Shown here: piece after piece, positions 15,401 to 26,700 of the stretch
Layout of the letters: each line of letters starts with the position of its first letter
Numbering within the stretch: position 1 is the stretch's first letter
Assembly: GCA_964019155.1 (NCBI GenBank)
Contig: OZ025240.1
Location: 43,896,746-43,960,745 of the forward strand
Origin: Osedax fenrisi
Lineage: Eukaryota; Annelida; Polychaeta; Sabellida; Siboglinidae
Direction: 5' to 3'
Length of the DNA: 64,000 nucleotides
The notes under the pieces: generated by a model
The model's database searches: none
Seen by the model: the letters and a program-made list of their open reading frames with translations, nothing else
Told to the model about the DNA's origin: nothing
Position numbers and translations under genes: made by a program

Positions 15401-18400
15401 ATATTATTACATTATTATTAAACACATATAATTATTATAATACGTTAATATATCTATAGACCCTGTCCAAAAATACAACAATGTAATATGCCTAATAATC
15501 AGGCCCAGTTATTTTGGGCCAAAGCCTTTTTTACTTTTTCACTTATTTTATACATTTTAACTAATTATATTTAATTTTTAGTATATTTTTTAAATAATTT
15601 AACTGGATAACAAGTATAAAATGTATACATATATATATATAAAATATATAAGGGATATTCAGTATAAATCATTTAAACAATTATATTAATTGTATATTAA
15701 TCTGTCTTGTGAATTATATTTATTTTATTTCATTTATCTAATTGTTTCAAAATGAAAATCATATTATTGTATATTTTATCATAATGATGAATATCATTAA
15801 TTATATCATAATAATGAATATATATAATATAATTTTATAATCAATATCTCTCAATTTAAATTTTAATCATTTAAATGAATAATAAAAAAAATTATGGCAC
15901 ACAAATTATTTCTGATTTTCTACATATTATCAAAGATTTTCCGAAGGAAAGATATACCACTCCCTATCTCTATGTGAAATCGTTTTTTAACCATAAAGCC
16001 TAAGTTAAGATGGCGCTTCTAGTCATGATTCATATTTAATCATCACTTTTAATTTGAAATAATTGTTGTGAATTATAATTATAATATAATTATCTAGCTA
16101 ATATTAATTTAATACTTACAATTTGTATTATTCACCATTAATATTTGTTAAATAAATATATTTATATTTCTATATATATAAATAAAATTGTAGATTTAAT
16201 AAAAGAGTAATATATTCATTAACAAATGATAAAAACAATTCACTTTATAAACTAAATGTTAATTTTATTGTTAATGATTTCAATCATTTTCATAAAAACA
16301 ATTCAAATTATTGTTATAATTTAATTAATTGTTATATTTAATATAATATTATAATTTATATTGTTATAAATGAAGTATATAAAATATCAATGAATTAATT
16401 ATTTTTTAGAATATATATTATATATATATAGTTTATAATATAAACTTTATATTAATATCAAGTCATCTAATTTTGTATACAATATTTAAAATGATATAAT
16501 AATTAAACAATAATAAAAACAATGCACTTTATAAACTAAAAGATAATTGTATTGATTAATTAATAATTTCAGAAAATAAATTCAAATTAATGTTATTTAA
16601 TAATTATTAATTTAATTTTATTTACTTATTATATTATAATTTATATTGTTATACATGAATAAGTGAAGTTTATAAAAATATAAAGTAATTAATAATTTCT
16701 ATTGTGTTGTATTTTAAACAATTTATAAATTGTTTTCAAATATTTAAAATCAGACAAATTTTTGTATACATAAAATTTATGAAAACAATTTTATATTTAT
16801 ATATATATATATAGTATACACATATTTTAATTATAATATTATTTTAATTATATATATATATAATTATAAATATATTTATTTAACAAATATTAATGGTGAA
16901 TAATACAAATTGTAAGTATTAAATTAATATAAGCTAGATAATTATATTATAATTCACAATCATTATTTCAAATTAAAAGTGATGATTAAATATGAATCAT
17001 GACTAGGAGCGCCATCTTAACATAGGCTTTATGGTTAAAAAACGATTTCCATTGCGAGATAGGGAGTGGTATATCTTTGCTTCGCAAAATCATTGATATT
17101 ATTTATATTGAAATATAAGTATTTGAATATATAAATATATTCATTTAAGTTTTATATAGATATTAAATATAATACAAGTCACATGTTAACATTTGATTAA
17201 TCTATATACAATTAATTTATAGTGATAGAATCAATTAATAGGGATTTATAAGGAATATATTAATTTATTAAATAAGGAATGGTGGGTTTTTTCTCACACT
17301 TCCCTCCAGACGGCACTATTATTAACAATATTCATACTAATATTAAATTATATTATTAGTATTGAAATTAATATATTATTTTACAATAATTTTATATAAA
17401 AGAACCAAAAAAACCAAATAAAACATGGTTTTGTTGATCAAAATATAAAAAAAAAAAAACTGAACAATCCTGGTATATATGATTATATATGATAATTATG
17501 TTATTAATGTATACTATAAATTTGATATTGGATTGTATACAAATGATAATTTGTTTTACATTGATACATTTCAACTACATTATTTTATCAAAATATTGCC
17601 ATAAATATATTAAAACTACAAAAGAAACTTCTTAATATCGGTTGAAAGAGATTCTAATAATTCACTACATAATAGCCAAGTGATATGATCGACTAATAAA
17701 GTATTGTAAATATGTAAGGAAAATTGTTTGGCAATGTTTTCAATAGACAGTCTAAATATTTTGTTACGAAACAATATAACTACGATATAGATACGAGTAT
17801 AAATACATTATAGAAGAATATGAAAGAGAGCCAGAAGAACTAATAATATTTTTAAGTACAAATTTTGAAGATAGTAGAAGGATATTAAATATAAAAATAA
17901 TGTGTCTGTTGCTACATAGCATAGCAACAATTATCCTGTACATCTGCTATGGAGTCAGATTGTGTTATACTAAAATATATAAAAAATAATTATGAGAATA
18001 ATGTAAGTAAAATTAGCCTTAATTAGCTTTTAAAGGTATGCTTCATTCAAAGCAATACAATTTATTATCATCACTTTTATAAACGAAAATTATTATAAAA
18101 ACAATGCATTATTATTACTCATTATTTAATCTCATTTTATATAATAAAAATTAAAAATGTATTTTTTTATAATTTTATTATTTCTTAAATTAAATAAAGT
18201 ATATTGATAACTTATAAAATATACAAAAATAGTATAGTATATATGGTAAATAATATGATAATTATTAAATATATAATATGAATCATAAATTATGATTGAT
18301 ATTAATGTATTTTTAAGTTTTTTAAAAAAGGCCAAAAATAAGGATTTCGAAAAACCCAAAATAAGCTATTTTGGGCCTTTTTCTTTATTTTGGGCTTTGG

Positions 18401-21316
18401 CACAAAATAACTGGGCCTGCTAATAATACAAATTCATAAACATTTACTTGTATATATCAGGGTTGGTCCAATTTTAATCACTCAATAAAAATCATGATTT
18501 AAATCAACTATTTTTAAATTCTTAATTATTTCATTTACTCAATTATTACACACACAAAAATTATATATCATTGAAACCATCAATATATAATACAAATAAA
18601 ATAAAGACAAAAATTACTAGTAATTGTAGTATAATATATCTTATTAATTATACAATTAAATTCTAAATAATCCCCTAATAAAAATATTGATTTTTTTTAA
18701 TTTTCAATTAATAATATAAATCATAATCTTTAATAATATTTATTAATATCAAAATAATATCAATAATATAATATAGATATTAGTTTGATAAATATTTTAG
18801 AGTATTCATAAATATTATTTATGAATACATTGATAATCTATTTTATTATCTTAAATTTCTATTCATTAATGAATTTGTTTTCATTACAAATTAATTACAT
18901 TATAATATTAATTTTAATATAATTTTAAAAAAATTGCTGAGATACCTTTGATCTATTTTATAAATGTATATTCTAATTTTATGTTATTATTAGTATATTA
19001 TTTAATAATATTATAAATATATGGTTTCATATATTTATATCAATGATGATTCATCATTCAAATTCTCAATAAAATATATCAAAGTAGTGATATTAATATT
19101 ATTAATATTATTTTGAATTATAATTTAAATTATATAATTAAATATATAATTGAAAATATGATGGTAATATTTTCACCATAGATATATATTTCTATTATTT
19201 TATAATATATAATATTATTATAAATATTCTAAAATCCTATATTAAATTATTTAATAATTGAATATATAATGTATTCTTTATTCTTATAAATAATCAGTAG
19301 ACATCAATAAAATAATAAATAGAATAATAAAATCTGATAAATATATTGGAAGAAAGCAATATCATGAGAAGAAATTTTATAGAAAACATCAACCACTAAT
19401 GGTAATAAGAAATGAAATAAGTATGAAAAAGTTATGCATAGTCTATAACAATATTTAATTTTAAAATTATTTCTAATTATTTCATAATTTTAATAAAATA
19501 CAAATATCTGATTCAAATCAAAAAAATAGATTTTTTTTTAAAACAGATTTTAATCCAAACCTGATATATATATATATATATATATGTATTAAAAATGTGT
19601 ATCTATTAATATTTTATTATATGTTGAATGCTTTCATGTTTTTGCATTTAAATTAATATTAAAATATAAAATTAATAATATTTGTTACTATTAATACTGT
19701 TTTTCCATTAGGTAATAAGAAGGGTTATCATATGCTCGGAATCCATAGACGACGATACTGAGTCTTCTGTTCAGTGCAACGAATGCAAAATATGATGTCA
19801 TGAGCTATGCGTTGACATAGATATATTTATAATATGTGATTTATGTATATAATAAATTTATATGGAACATTATTTAAATTTCTTTTATTATATATTTAAA
19901 TAATCAATAACATTATATATGAAATTCACACATTAGTAAATGCAACATTAAATATGATATTTATATTTTATTATTTAAACATTTCTTAAGGGGAACGTTC
20001 AAAATTACGTTTAAAAAAAAAAAAAAAATATTATATTGAAAACAAGATATATAATTATTTATCTATCATTTCATGAAAAGATTATAATTAAATTCGCCAT
20101 ATTTATGAGTATAAATGATGTTTATAATTTGTATGATGTTTAAAGTGTATTATTCTTATAATTGCATGACAATATTTCACTACACTTTGATAGCTTTTTT
20201 CTCAGAATATTGATTTTATGAATGTTGCTTTACTAAAAAGTCCGGAATTTTTTTTCTATTCTATAAAAATTGCTATAATTTTCAGAATATTTAGAAAACA
20301 ATTAAATGCATAATACTATTGTATGAAAAAAAAATATAATCTAATAATACAAATTTTATTTCTGTTTTTCTTCATTTTTGTTTGTTTTTGTTTTAATTAG
20401 TCCTATTATAAAACAAATGTATATAATAAACAAAAAAGACAATCATATTATAGAATGAAGTATTATTATTAAAAATGCGAAAAAATTATGTAAAAATATT
20501 TAAAATATTTCAAGTTGGAGAGTTTTTAAAACTAGTCATTTTTGTATCTATTTACATGTAAGCCCGCGAACGTAGTGCTTCCCCTAAATTAATTATAGAA
20601 TATGATGAAATAATCTTAAGTTCAGATGATAATAATGGAGCAAGTAAACACCACACTTTTATGCATACTTATTAGAAATCAATAATTTTAAACCAGTTTT
20701 TTATAATGAGCCAATTTATAAAAATATTTATATATATTATAGTTTATATTATTCACATATAAATAGTCTAATAATAAAAAAATATGATTTGTCATTATGT
20801 AAATATTTTTAAATTAAGAATTATCAAAAAAAGTGTCATGATGAAAAAAGTTTGGGAACCACCGCTATACAAGAATAATCATTAGTTAGACAAGTCTCAG
20901 TAATATCAGATATAGAACAATTATAATCAATAATTATTTGTGTAATAAAATCAACTTAATGTATTAATTAAGAGATATCCCACTACTACTTTCCGGAAAT
21001 ATTATATTGCTCCATAATGTTACTATTGGAACAACTGTAACCTAATTTACATTACACAGTTTTATTGAACAGTTACAAAAATATAGTTACCATAAAATGT
21101 ATATAGCCTAAATAAACAGAAGGCTATTCGTAGACTCAATTATAATATGATAAGTATAATAATAATTAGTATACTAATTCATATTTTACTAATTACTATG
21201 TTACTAATTAATATTATACTAATTTATAGTATAATAATTAATATTATACTAATTAATATAATAGGCATATATATGTATATAATCACAATTAAGTATATAT
21301 TATAAACAGTATATGT

Positions 21317-21356
<40 letters not shown>

Positions 21357-24300
21357 ATTATTAATATTACTATATTTATGTTCATTTAATGTTAATTATA
21401 TTTAATAGTAATATTTCAATTATAAAATATATTAATATTTATTATTCTTATAATTATGTATTTATATATGCAAAGTGCGTGAGACACTACGATGCAATTA
21501 AATATTCGATATATAATAAGATGATACTAATAAAATAATGTATATAAAATATAAAATATAACAAGTATTTCCCCCTATTGTCTAAAATATATATCTACTT
21601 TAAAACAAAATCAACGACGCTGATTGGATAAAATCTCTCCACATTACCCGACATTTATGTAAAAATCATTAATATCATAGCCTTCTTAAAGTGCATATGT
21701 AATGAAAATAAATATTGTGATCAATATACATTTTAAAAGTTAACTATTATTGATATTTATATCAATAATAGTTAACTTTTAAAATTTATATTGATCACAA
21801 TATTTATTATTACAATATGCTATCAAAATTATCTATATATTTCAATTATTCGTAGATATAACAGCTTAAAGTTACATTTTTTGTATCAAAATTACTGTTT
21901 TTTAATTAGTCAAATAATTTTTAATTGATTAGTTTTATTTTAATTTTTTTATCTAAAAAAAAAGAGCTTGCCATACTGATAATAATAAATATACAACATT
22001 ATTTCCTATCTGTTATAATTAAAAAGTTATTTGCATTCTCCATAACTCCCCCTTTCCACATACCCTCCCTTCCCCTATAGAATGTATAGGATAAGGTTAT
22101 TAAGGAATATATTGCACTAACTTCAATATTATCAATGCGTAGCTTCTTCAGTATTTGTTTTGCCTGCAATGTATTATCATTATTTATCATCATCAAATAT
22201 TGACAATATATTTATGTATTATCTATATTAGTACTATTATTAATCTTAAGGGCTGGTGAAATCGTGTCACTTAACATGTAAAAGATAGGGGGAAAATGGA
22301 TCTATTATAATCGCATAATCTCTTGATAAGATTTAATTTTGTTTATTATGTAGATAGTATTCATATATATAAATAGTATGGATATTGCTATATGATGGTA
22401 TAATGAAGAAAACGAGTATATACAGGATTTTACTAATACAAATATTTTAAAATTTTAAATATACATGTTTCTATGATATTATGTAATATATTTGTATCTA
22501 TAGAATGTAATGCATATATTTTAATTATCTAATGTAATATTAAAAATATATTATATATATACTCAGAAAATGTCATAAAGTTCCATCAAAGGGTGCAAAA
22601 TTGAGATTTAAAAAAAGTGAAATCAATTTCTGAGATATAGATTCACAAAGTTCAATATTCTCCACATTTTATTCAAGAGCTGATGTTTTAAATTCAAATT
22701 TGTGTACTTATATTTACTTTTAAACAATATATTATATGTCATTAATTAGATAATATACTACATTTTTATATTTAAAAACAAAATTATAATCAAAAATAAA
22801 ATAAAAATGATGGTGTAGCCGCTAAAGGTAATCCGCACATAACACGTAATTTGCCAATTTCATGTATAAATAGATAGGAAAAATCTAGGTCCACTAAAAA
22901 AAATAGAACTGAAATTCTATTCATTCAATTGACCTAATTTTTTTTGTAATGTATTTATAACATATACATGCATAAGAAAATATAAATTTATTTTTAATAT
23001 TATTATTTATTATAGTATATATATCTAAATTAAAAATTAGCAATAATAAAATTATGGTATTTCTATATAAATTATCATTTTATACAATGACTACTATACA
23101 TTTTATTAATTATCTCTCTATTTTACTGTTCACATAATTAAATTCTATATAAAGCAACAAAAATTAATATTATAATTATAATAGTTTTTATGTTCTATAT
23201 GTTTGAATACATACCTAGCGCAAAATAATTATTCTGAGAAGACAGCGTTTGAAGTTTGACAGCATAAAAATGTAATATTGAATAGTATATAATAGCATTA
23301 TCTTATCGTCAAAACATACATTTTTATGCAATTTCTAGACTGAATTCATGTCTAATTTTTTTACAGATAATAACTACAATATTATTATATTATTATTACA
23401 GTATTATTATGGAATAAAAAAAATATGAAAATAAATAAATTAGCATCACTTTAAATGTGCGGGATCTCCTTAAGTCTATCATGTATTTTCATGTATAATG
23501 GTGATTTTAATAAACTCATTTTATATTAAATTGAATTTATTAATTAATTTAGGCTAATGTCATTTTAAATTCTTACTCCATACAGTATGGACCATACTAA
23601 ATTCAATTTAATTAATAACACAAATATAATAAAAGTACATTTTATTTTATAAATAAATTTCATATTATATGAAATAATACTATAATAATGTAATAATTAA
23701 ATAATTTAAATACTACATAGTAAAGATTAAGATTTATTTTTTATAATAAATGAATAATTTCTATTTTAAAATTATATAATATTTTCTAAATCTATATATA
23801 TACTCACAAAATAATAATCAAGAATAGGACATAATTGCGCTTAAACATGAACATAAGATATGTAATGTATTATGAAGTTATTGACCTAATTAACGACCTA
23901 TAATACAAAGCTAATAAGTAATGTTGGATGGTCAGGATCATTTTATGACTACGACATATATATGTGTGTGATATCAAGTAGGGCAGGCGTGCAACTAATG
24001 CTGTGGTACACTACTTTTAATTGTATGGATATATTATATTATATAAGCCACACCTCCATATACTGTTTAAGTTATATCTCAGACTGGCAGATATTCTCAG
24101 TTTAACAAAATCAGTCAGACTGAGATATAACACCGGCTGTATACGGAGCGTGGCTTATGTGATATAATATATGCACTTGAAAGCATATCACATGACTATA
24201 GAGCAGTCCACAATGATCACATGACTATAGAGAATACCACAATGATCATATGACTATAGATAATATCACAATGATCACATGAATATAGAGAATATCACAA

Positions 24301-24555
24301 TGATCACATGACTATAGAGAATATCACAATGATCACATGACTATATAGCAGTCCACAATGATCACATGACTATAGTGAATATCACAATGACTACGTGACT
24401 ATAGAATGTACCTGTTTCTTTTGCTTCTCCTTCTCACTGTGCGTAGGGTCGAGGTTCTTCATGAGCCACTTCATAGCGAAGTAGGAGAGTGTCATGGAAA
24501 GGGTGATGCCTAGCGCAGACCGCAGTAATCCGGCTACCTGTCCGTTCTCCATCAT
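5176..24555 (-). CDS. ATAD1: ATAD1/Msp1 AAA-ATPase, 11 coding exons, 352 aa
   Basis: Msp1/ATAD1 is a hexameric AAA-ATPase of the outer mitochondrial and peroxisomal membranes that extracts mislocalised tail-anchored proteins. Coding exons on the minus strand, in order: 24555-24412, 22163-22122, 11810-11639, 10695-10627, 10554-10466, 9506-9464, 8185-8046, 7842-7786, 7656-7606, 7051-6912, 5287-5176. They sum to 1059 nt, all with GT donors and AG acceptors, and stay in phase to the TAA at 5176-5178. Residues about 7-33 form the N-terminal membrane anchor. Walker A GPPGCGKT is at 125-132, Walker B IFIDEID at about 181-187, and the arginine-finger region LRRMP at 240-244. Human ATAD1 is 361 aa, so this is full length. 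Two adjacent ATGs start the protein; TTGTACAG just upstream could be an acceptor for a 5' UTR exon. The short exons 7-9 were found by family similarity, so their exact borders need RNA. Confidence 0.93.
5424..6536. mobile_element. hAT-like non-autonomous element in the last ATAD1 intron
   Basis: The ends are exact inverted repeats: CAGTAGACCGGTTCGT at 5424-5439 and its complement at 6521-6536. The CAG start fits hAT-type ends. No clean 8-bp target duplication is visible (ACACTGAA versus TACAGGGT). The interior is AT-rich and has no transposase frame. It lies wholly in intron 10 (5288-6911). Confidence 0.7.
7068..7142. repeat. Tandem repeat, three 22-23 bp units
   Basis: The unit GGTTAAATATCACTTAxGA repeats three times in ATAD1 intron 9, about 16 bases from the acceptor of the exon at 6912-7051. 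Confidence 0.8.
8397..9292. mobile_element. CACTG-ended non-autonomous DNA transposon with dense subterminal repeats
   Basis: The terminal inverted repeat is CACTGTTAGAARTAARGGTT at 8397 and in complement ending at 9292, with TA directly outside both ends. Both flanks are packed with direct and inverted copies of GGGTTCTTTG, about eight on each side, while the middle is plain AT-rich DNA. CACTR ends with short duplications and subterminal repeat arrays are known from CACTA/EnSpm elements. There is no transposase frame. It sits in ATAD1 intron 6. Confidence 0.75.
9602..10315. mobile_element. TTAA-flanked non-autonomous element, copy 1
   Basis: TTAAGGC at the left and GCCTTAA at the right bound the element. 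TTAA duplication plus G-rich ends fits Kolobok-type elements. Internal stretches match copy 2 (10844-11367) in order, including AAAAACATGTTTTTA and the region around TAGGTGWGTAYGCATT. It lies in ATAD1 intron 5. Confidence 0.65.
10844..11367. mobile_element. TTAA-flanked non-autonomous element, copy 2
   Basis: The ends are TTAAGGGGAGGTC and its exact complement GACCTCCCCTTAA, so the four outer bases can be a TTAA target duplication. The interior is collinear with copy 1. It lies in ATAD1 intron 3 and has no transposase frame. Confidence 0.75.
11811..13090. other. AT-rich intron sequence, nothing recognised
   Basis: Start of the 10.3-kb ATAD1 intron 2. I see only A/T-rich sequence without repeats or frames I can support. 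Confidence 0.6.
13098..13412 (+). mobile_element. LINE 3' end with (ATC)n tail, copy 1
   Basis: A decayed peptide W-N-S-L-P-A-S-I-R-S-I near 13130 matches the C-terminal motif of the RT fragment at 58465. The 3' untranslated end AAGTGCTAATAAAC followed by (ATC)n at 13397-13409 matches the tails at 58860 and 63370. It is 5'-truncated and lies in ATAD1 intron 2. Confidence 0.7.
14450..14740. repeat. (TG/TA)-rich microsatellite
   Basis: About 290 bp of TATG, TGTG and TATA units. The long frames here encode only repetitive Y-V-C-I peptides and are artefacts of the repeat. Confidence 0.9.
15500..18419. mobile_element. hAT element with perfect 8-bp target duplication
   Basis: The terminal inverted repeats start CAGGCCCAGTTATTTTGG at 15500 and its complement ends at 18419; they run about 27 bp with one mismatch. 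The flanks carry the identical 8-bp duplication CTAATAAT at 15492-15499 and 18420-18427, which is diagnostic of hAT insertion. No transposase frame remains; the interior is AT-rich and holds a second, nested transposon (15931-17093). It lies in ATAD1 intron 2. Confidence 0.9.
15931..17093. mobile_element. Mutator-like element with about 230-bp inverted repeats, nested in the hAT
   Basis: The arms 15931-16167 and 16867-17093 are near-perfect inverted copies. The tip is CAAAGATTTTCCGAAGGAAA, followed by a shared stretch that includes CACTCCCTATCTC. ATATTAT lies immediately outside both ends. Very long inverted repeats with duplications of about 7-9 bp fit Mutator-like elements. The tips match the element at 35134-35675. 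No transposase frame. Confidence 0.8.
18458..19563. mobile_element. hAT-like non-autonomous element
   Basis: The left end CAGGGTTGGTCCAATTTTAA and the right end, in complement CAGGTTTGGATTAAAATC, form an imperfect inverted repeat. The flanking GTATATAT and ATATATAT are compatible with an 8-bp duplication but are simple sequence. It lies 38 bp from the end of the previous hAT, in ATAD1 intron 2. Confidence 0.6.
19735..19860 (+). pseudogene. PHD-finger-like fragment
   Basis: A frame reading D-D-D-T-E-S-S-V-Q-C-N-E-C-K-I, then TGA, then C-H-E-L-C, and later C-D-L-C follows the C-X2-C ... H-X2-C ... C-X2-C pattern of PHD fingers. The TGA falls where the family has tryptophan. PHD fingers occur in LINE ORF1 proteins and in chromatin proteins. 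It lies inside ATAD1 intron 2 on the opposite strand, so a transposon remnant is more likely than a host exon. Confidence 0.45.
19986..20588. mobile_element. TTAA-flanked element, copy 3
   Basis: The left end TTAAGGGGAACGTTC and the right end, in complement TTTAGGGGAAGCACTACGTT, share the GGGGAA start of this family. The right TTAA is altered to TAAA. It lies in ATAD1 intron 2. Confidence 0.5.
21707..21808. repeat. Near-perfect 102-bp palindrome
   Basis: Two arms of about 48 bp around a loop of a few bases; the centre reads ATTGATAT-TTATATCAAT. Only one or two mismatches are visible. It lies in ATAD1 intron 2. Confidence 0.85.
22246..23473. mobile_element. TTAA-flanked element, copy 4
   Basis: The left end TTAAGGGCTGGTGAAATCG and the right end, in complement TTAAGGAGATCCCGC, carry the TTAA-GG ends of the family. 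The interior is longer than in the other copies and has no clear frame. It occupies most of ATAD1 intron 1. Confidence 0.55.
24042..24160. repeat. Hairpin-forming inverted repeat, about 50-bp arms
   Basis: The left arm contains TATAAGCCACACCTCC and GTTATATCTCAG; the right arm carries their inverted counterparts with a few mismatches. It could be a tiny foldback element or, if transcribed, a precursor-like hairpin. It lies in ATAD1 intron 1. Confidence 0.75.
24189..24406. repeat. 29-bp minisatellite abutting the ATAD1 exon 1 donor
   Basis: About 7.5 copies of a 29-bp unit built on CACATGACTATAGAGAATAT with CACAATGAT. Unit variants differ at a few positions (for example GCAGTC for GAATAT). The last, partial unit runs into the splice donor of the first coding exon at 24411/24412. 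Confidence 0.9.
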
Positions 24556-25609
24556 CTGTACAATGTATACGCGATAGTAATGCTGCTGTGGAATCGAATG
24601 TTATTACGATGTATTATAGATTGATAGAGTGTATTGGAATTTATATAGAACAAACCAAACAAAATAAAACGAAAAAATAAATATAGAAAATAAACGAAAA
24701 AAAAAGGTGATATATTGATTTATATAGGCCATAGTATAAATAATAAAGTATCTATATTATATGTGAAAAGAAATCAAAAAAAAGTAAAGATAGAACAGTA
24801 AGAAAAGTAGAAGGGGGGATTATCCTGAAGCCACATCTTGATCAACATTCCGAGTTGGTCATCAGCCCATTTATATATTAATATATTCTATGTTATATTA
24901 ATACATTTATTTTCGATTACCACCACCAAAATTTAATTATCTCAACATATAATTAACGTTTAATTCTATTATTGGAGGTATGTTCAATATATATATATAT
25001 ATATATTAGTGATAAAGTACATAGTTAAAATAGCTCTAAAGGTAATTATACTTTATTGGTATAGTATTAAAACATATATGTATGTTATACATAATATGTA
25101 TATTATAATACGAAACTCTAATGATATTTCATAAAACATATTACGTATATTGTATTATATATTATATTGTATCCATATAATTTAGATATATTATGAAATA
25201 TTTTTTACAATTATGATGTAAGATATATTAATATGTATAAGTAAGTAATTATATTAGTATATAATTAGGTGAACTTGATTTTTAGATGAAATGATTAACA
25301 AATTGTGCAAAATGGTTTACCTATCGCAAGATATAACTTTATTTAGGATAAATTAACTAATTTTAAAAGACGAAGTGAAAAATAAAATAACCAACGATAG
25401 AAATCACTTGTATTCCAATGAATATATGTTTATATATAATAATTTAATTATTTAATAAATATAATAATTATATTCGATATAATATTTTATAGTATTATGA
25501 TATCATCAGGAAATATTCAATATCAGACTATGATTCAGACCCTAAATTATTCAGGGTGATGAGATTTTCAATATCTTAAATTAGACACACTTAGTGTGAC
25601 ACTAATATT
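24556..25609. other. Upstream region of ATAD1, no gene recognised
   Basis: The likely ATAD1 promoter and any 5' UTR exon should lie here. I see AT-rich sequence, a (TA)n run at 24990-25006, and no core promoter motif that I would defend. Confidence 0.4.
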
Positions 25610-26700
25610 AAATATTATATTATTTTTATTTATTTTATTTTAAAATATTTTATTGACTACAAAATCACGTGGTGGTTATGGGTGTCATGAGAAGGAAACA
25701 AAAATAAAATAAATAAAGTACAATAAAAATAAAGGAAAAGGGAGGGTAGGTTACAATGTTAATAGGTGCGTGGAGAGTTTACATTTAAATAGTGACAAGG
25801 ATTTCAAACACCTAATGTCATATGGTAGAGAATTCCAGTATTTTGGAGCTACCACAAAGAAAGCAGATTCAGAGTGAGCAGAGATAGTCGAGCGTTGCAC
25901 AATTTTCATCGTGTGACATTTCCTGCTAGCTCGACTAAGGGTATGCATACTGATCAAGTGAGCTAGGTACTCGGGAGATCTAAGATGTATCACCTTATGG
26001 GTGATGCATAGTAGTCTGTACCTGCAGAGATATCTAAACTTAAGCCAGCCGCGTGATCACATTAGAGTCGATATTGATACTATTGAAGAGAACTTCAGTT
26101 TATATAGGGTGCTTATAGCACGTCGTTGTATCTTCTCAAGTTTAAGCATAAGCTTTAGGGGTAGATTGCATAGAAGTGAGCAGCAGTATATGAGTCTACT
26201 GAAGACTAGCGAGTGTATTAGACTTTTAGTCATTGAAAAAGTCAATTTATTACGTGATTTTCTAATATTGTAAAGAAAATAGTTGGCATTGCGAATCATT
26301 ATAGATATGTGGTCAGAGTAATCTAGGTGGGAGTTGATGGTGAAACCAAGAGTTGTTATGGATTGTGATGTAGGGAGGGCTAGTAGAAAGGGGTGGGTGA
26401 TGATTAGGGGGTAGGTAGGTCTGGAGATAATTATGGTGTCAGTTTTGGTCATGTTAAGTGATAGGGAATTATGGGAGAACCAGTCAGTAAGTTCTGTGAG
26501 GCAGTTAAAAATAGACAGTTGAATTGAGTTGGAGTCACAGGAAATGGGAAAAGAAGTATAAATTTGTAGATCATCTGCAAAGAGATGGTAGTGGATGTAA
26601 GGATATTTACGAAATATGGATTGTATGGGTAAAATATAAATAATAAAAAGTAAAGGACCAAGCACGGAGCCTTGTGGAATATTAATATATTTATGACATA
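25610..26700 (-). mobile_element. 5'-truncated CR1/L2-type LINE
   Basis: Reading the minus strand from 26700, the RT palm motif P-Q-G-S-V-L-G-P-L-L is followed by the catalytic F-A-D-D-L (about 26575) and the thumb. One frameshift near 26055 leads into the C-terminal end, which includes Y-W-N-S-L-P-Y-D-I-R (about 25825) and stops near 25751. A stretch rich in AAAT at 25610-25720 marks the 3' end. Everything upstream of the catalytic palm is missing, typical of incomplete target-primed reverse transcription. Confidence 0.85.
26057..26665 (-). pseudogene. RT palm/thumb fragment of the truncated LINE
   Basis: An open stretch of about 200 codons with L-G-P-L-L-F-I-I-Y at the start and F-A-D-D-L-Q-I-Y as the active site. 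It is interrupted at the 3' side by a frameshift. The C-terminal domain continues at 25993-25751 in another frame. Confidence 0.82.
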
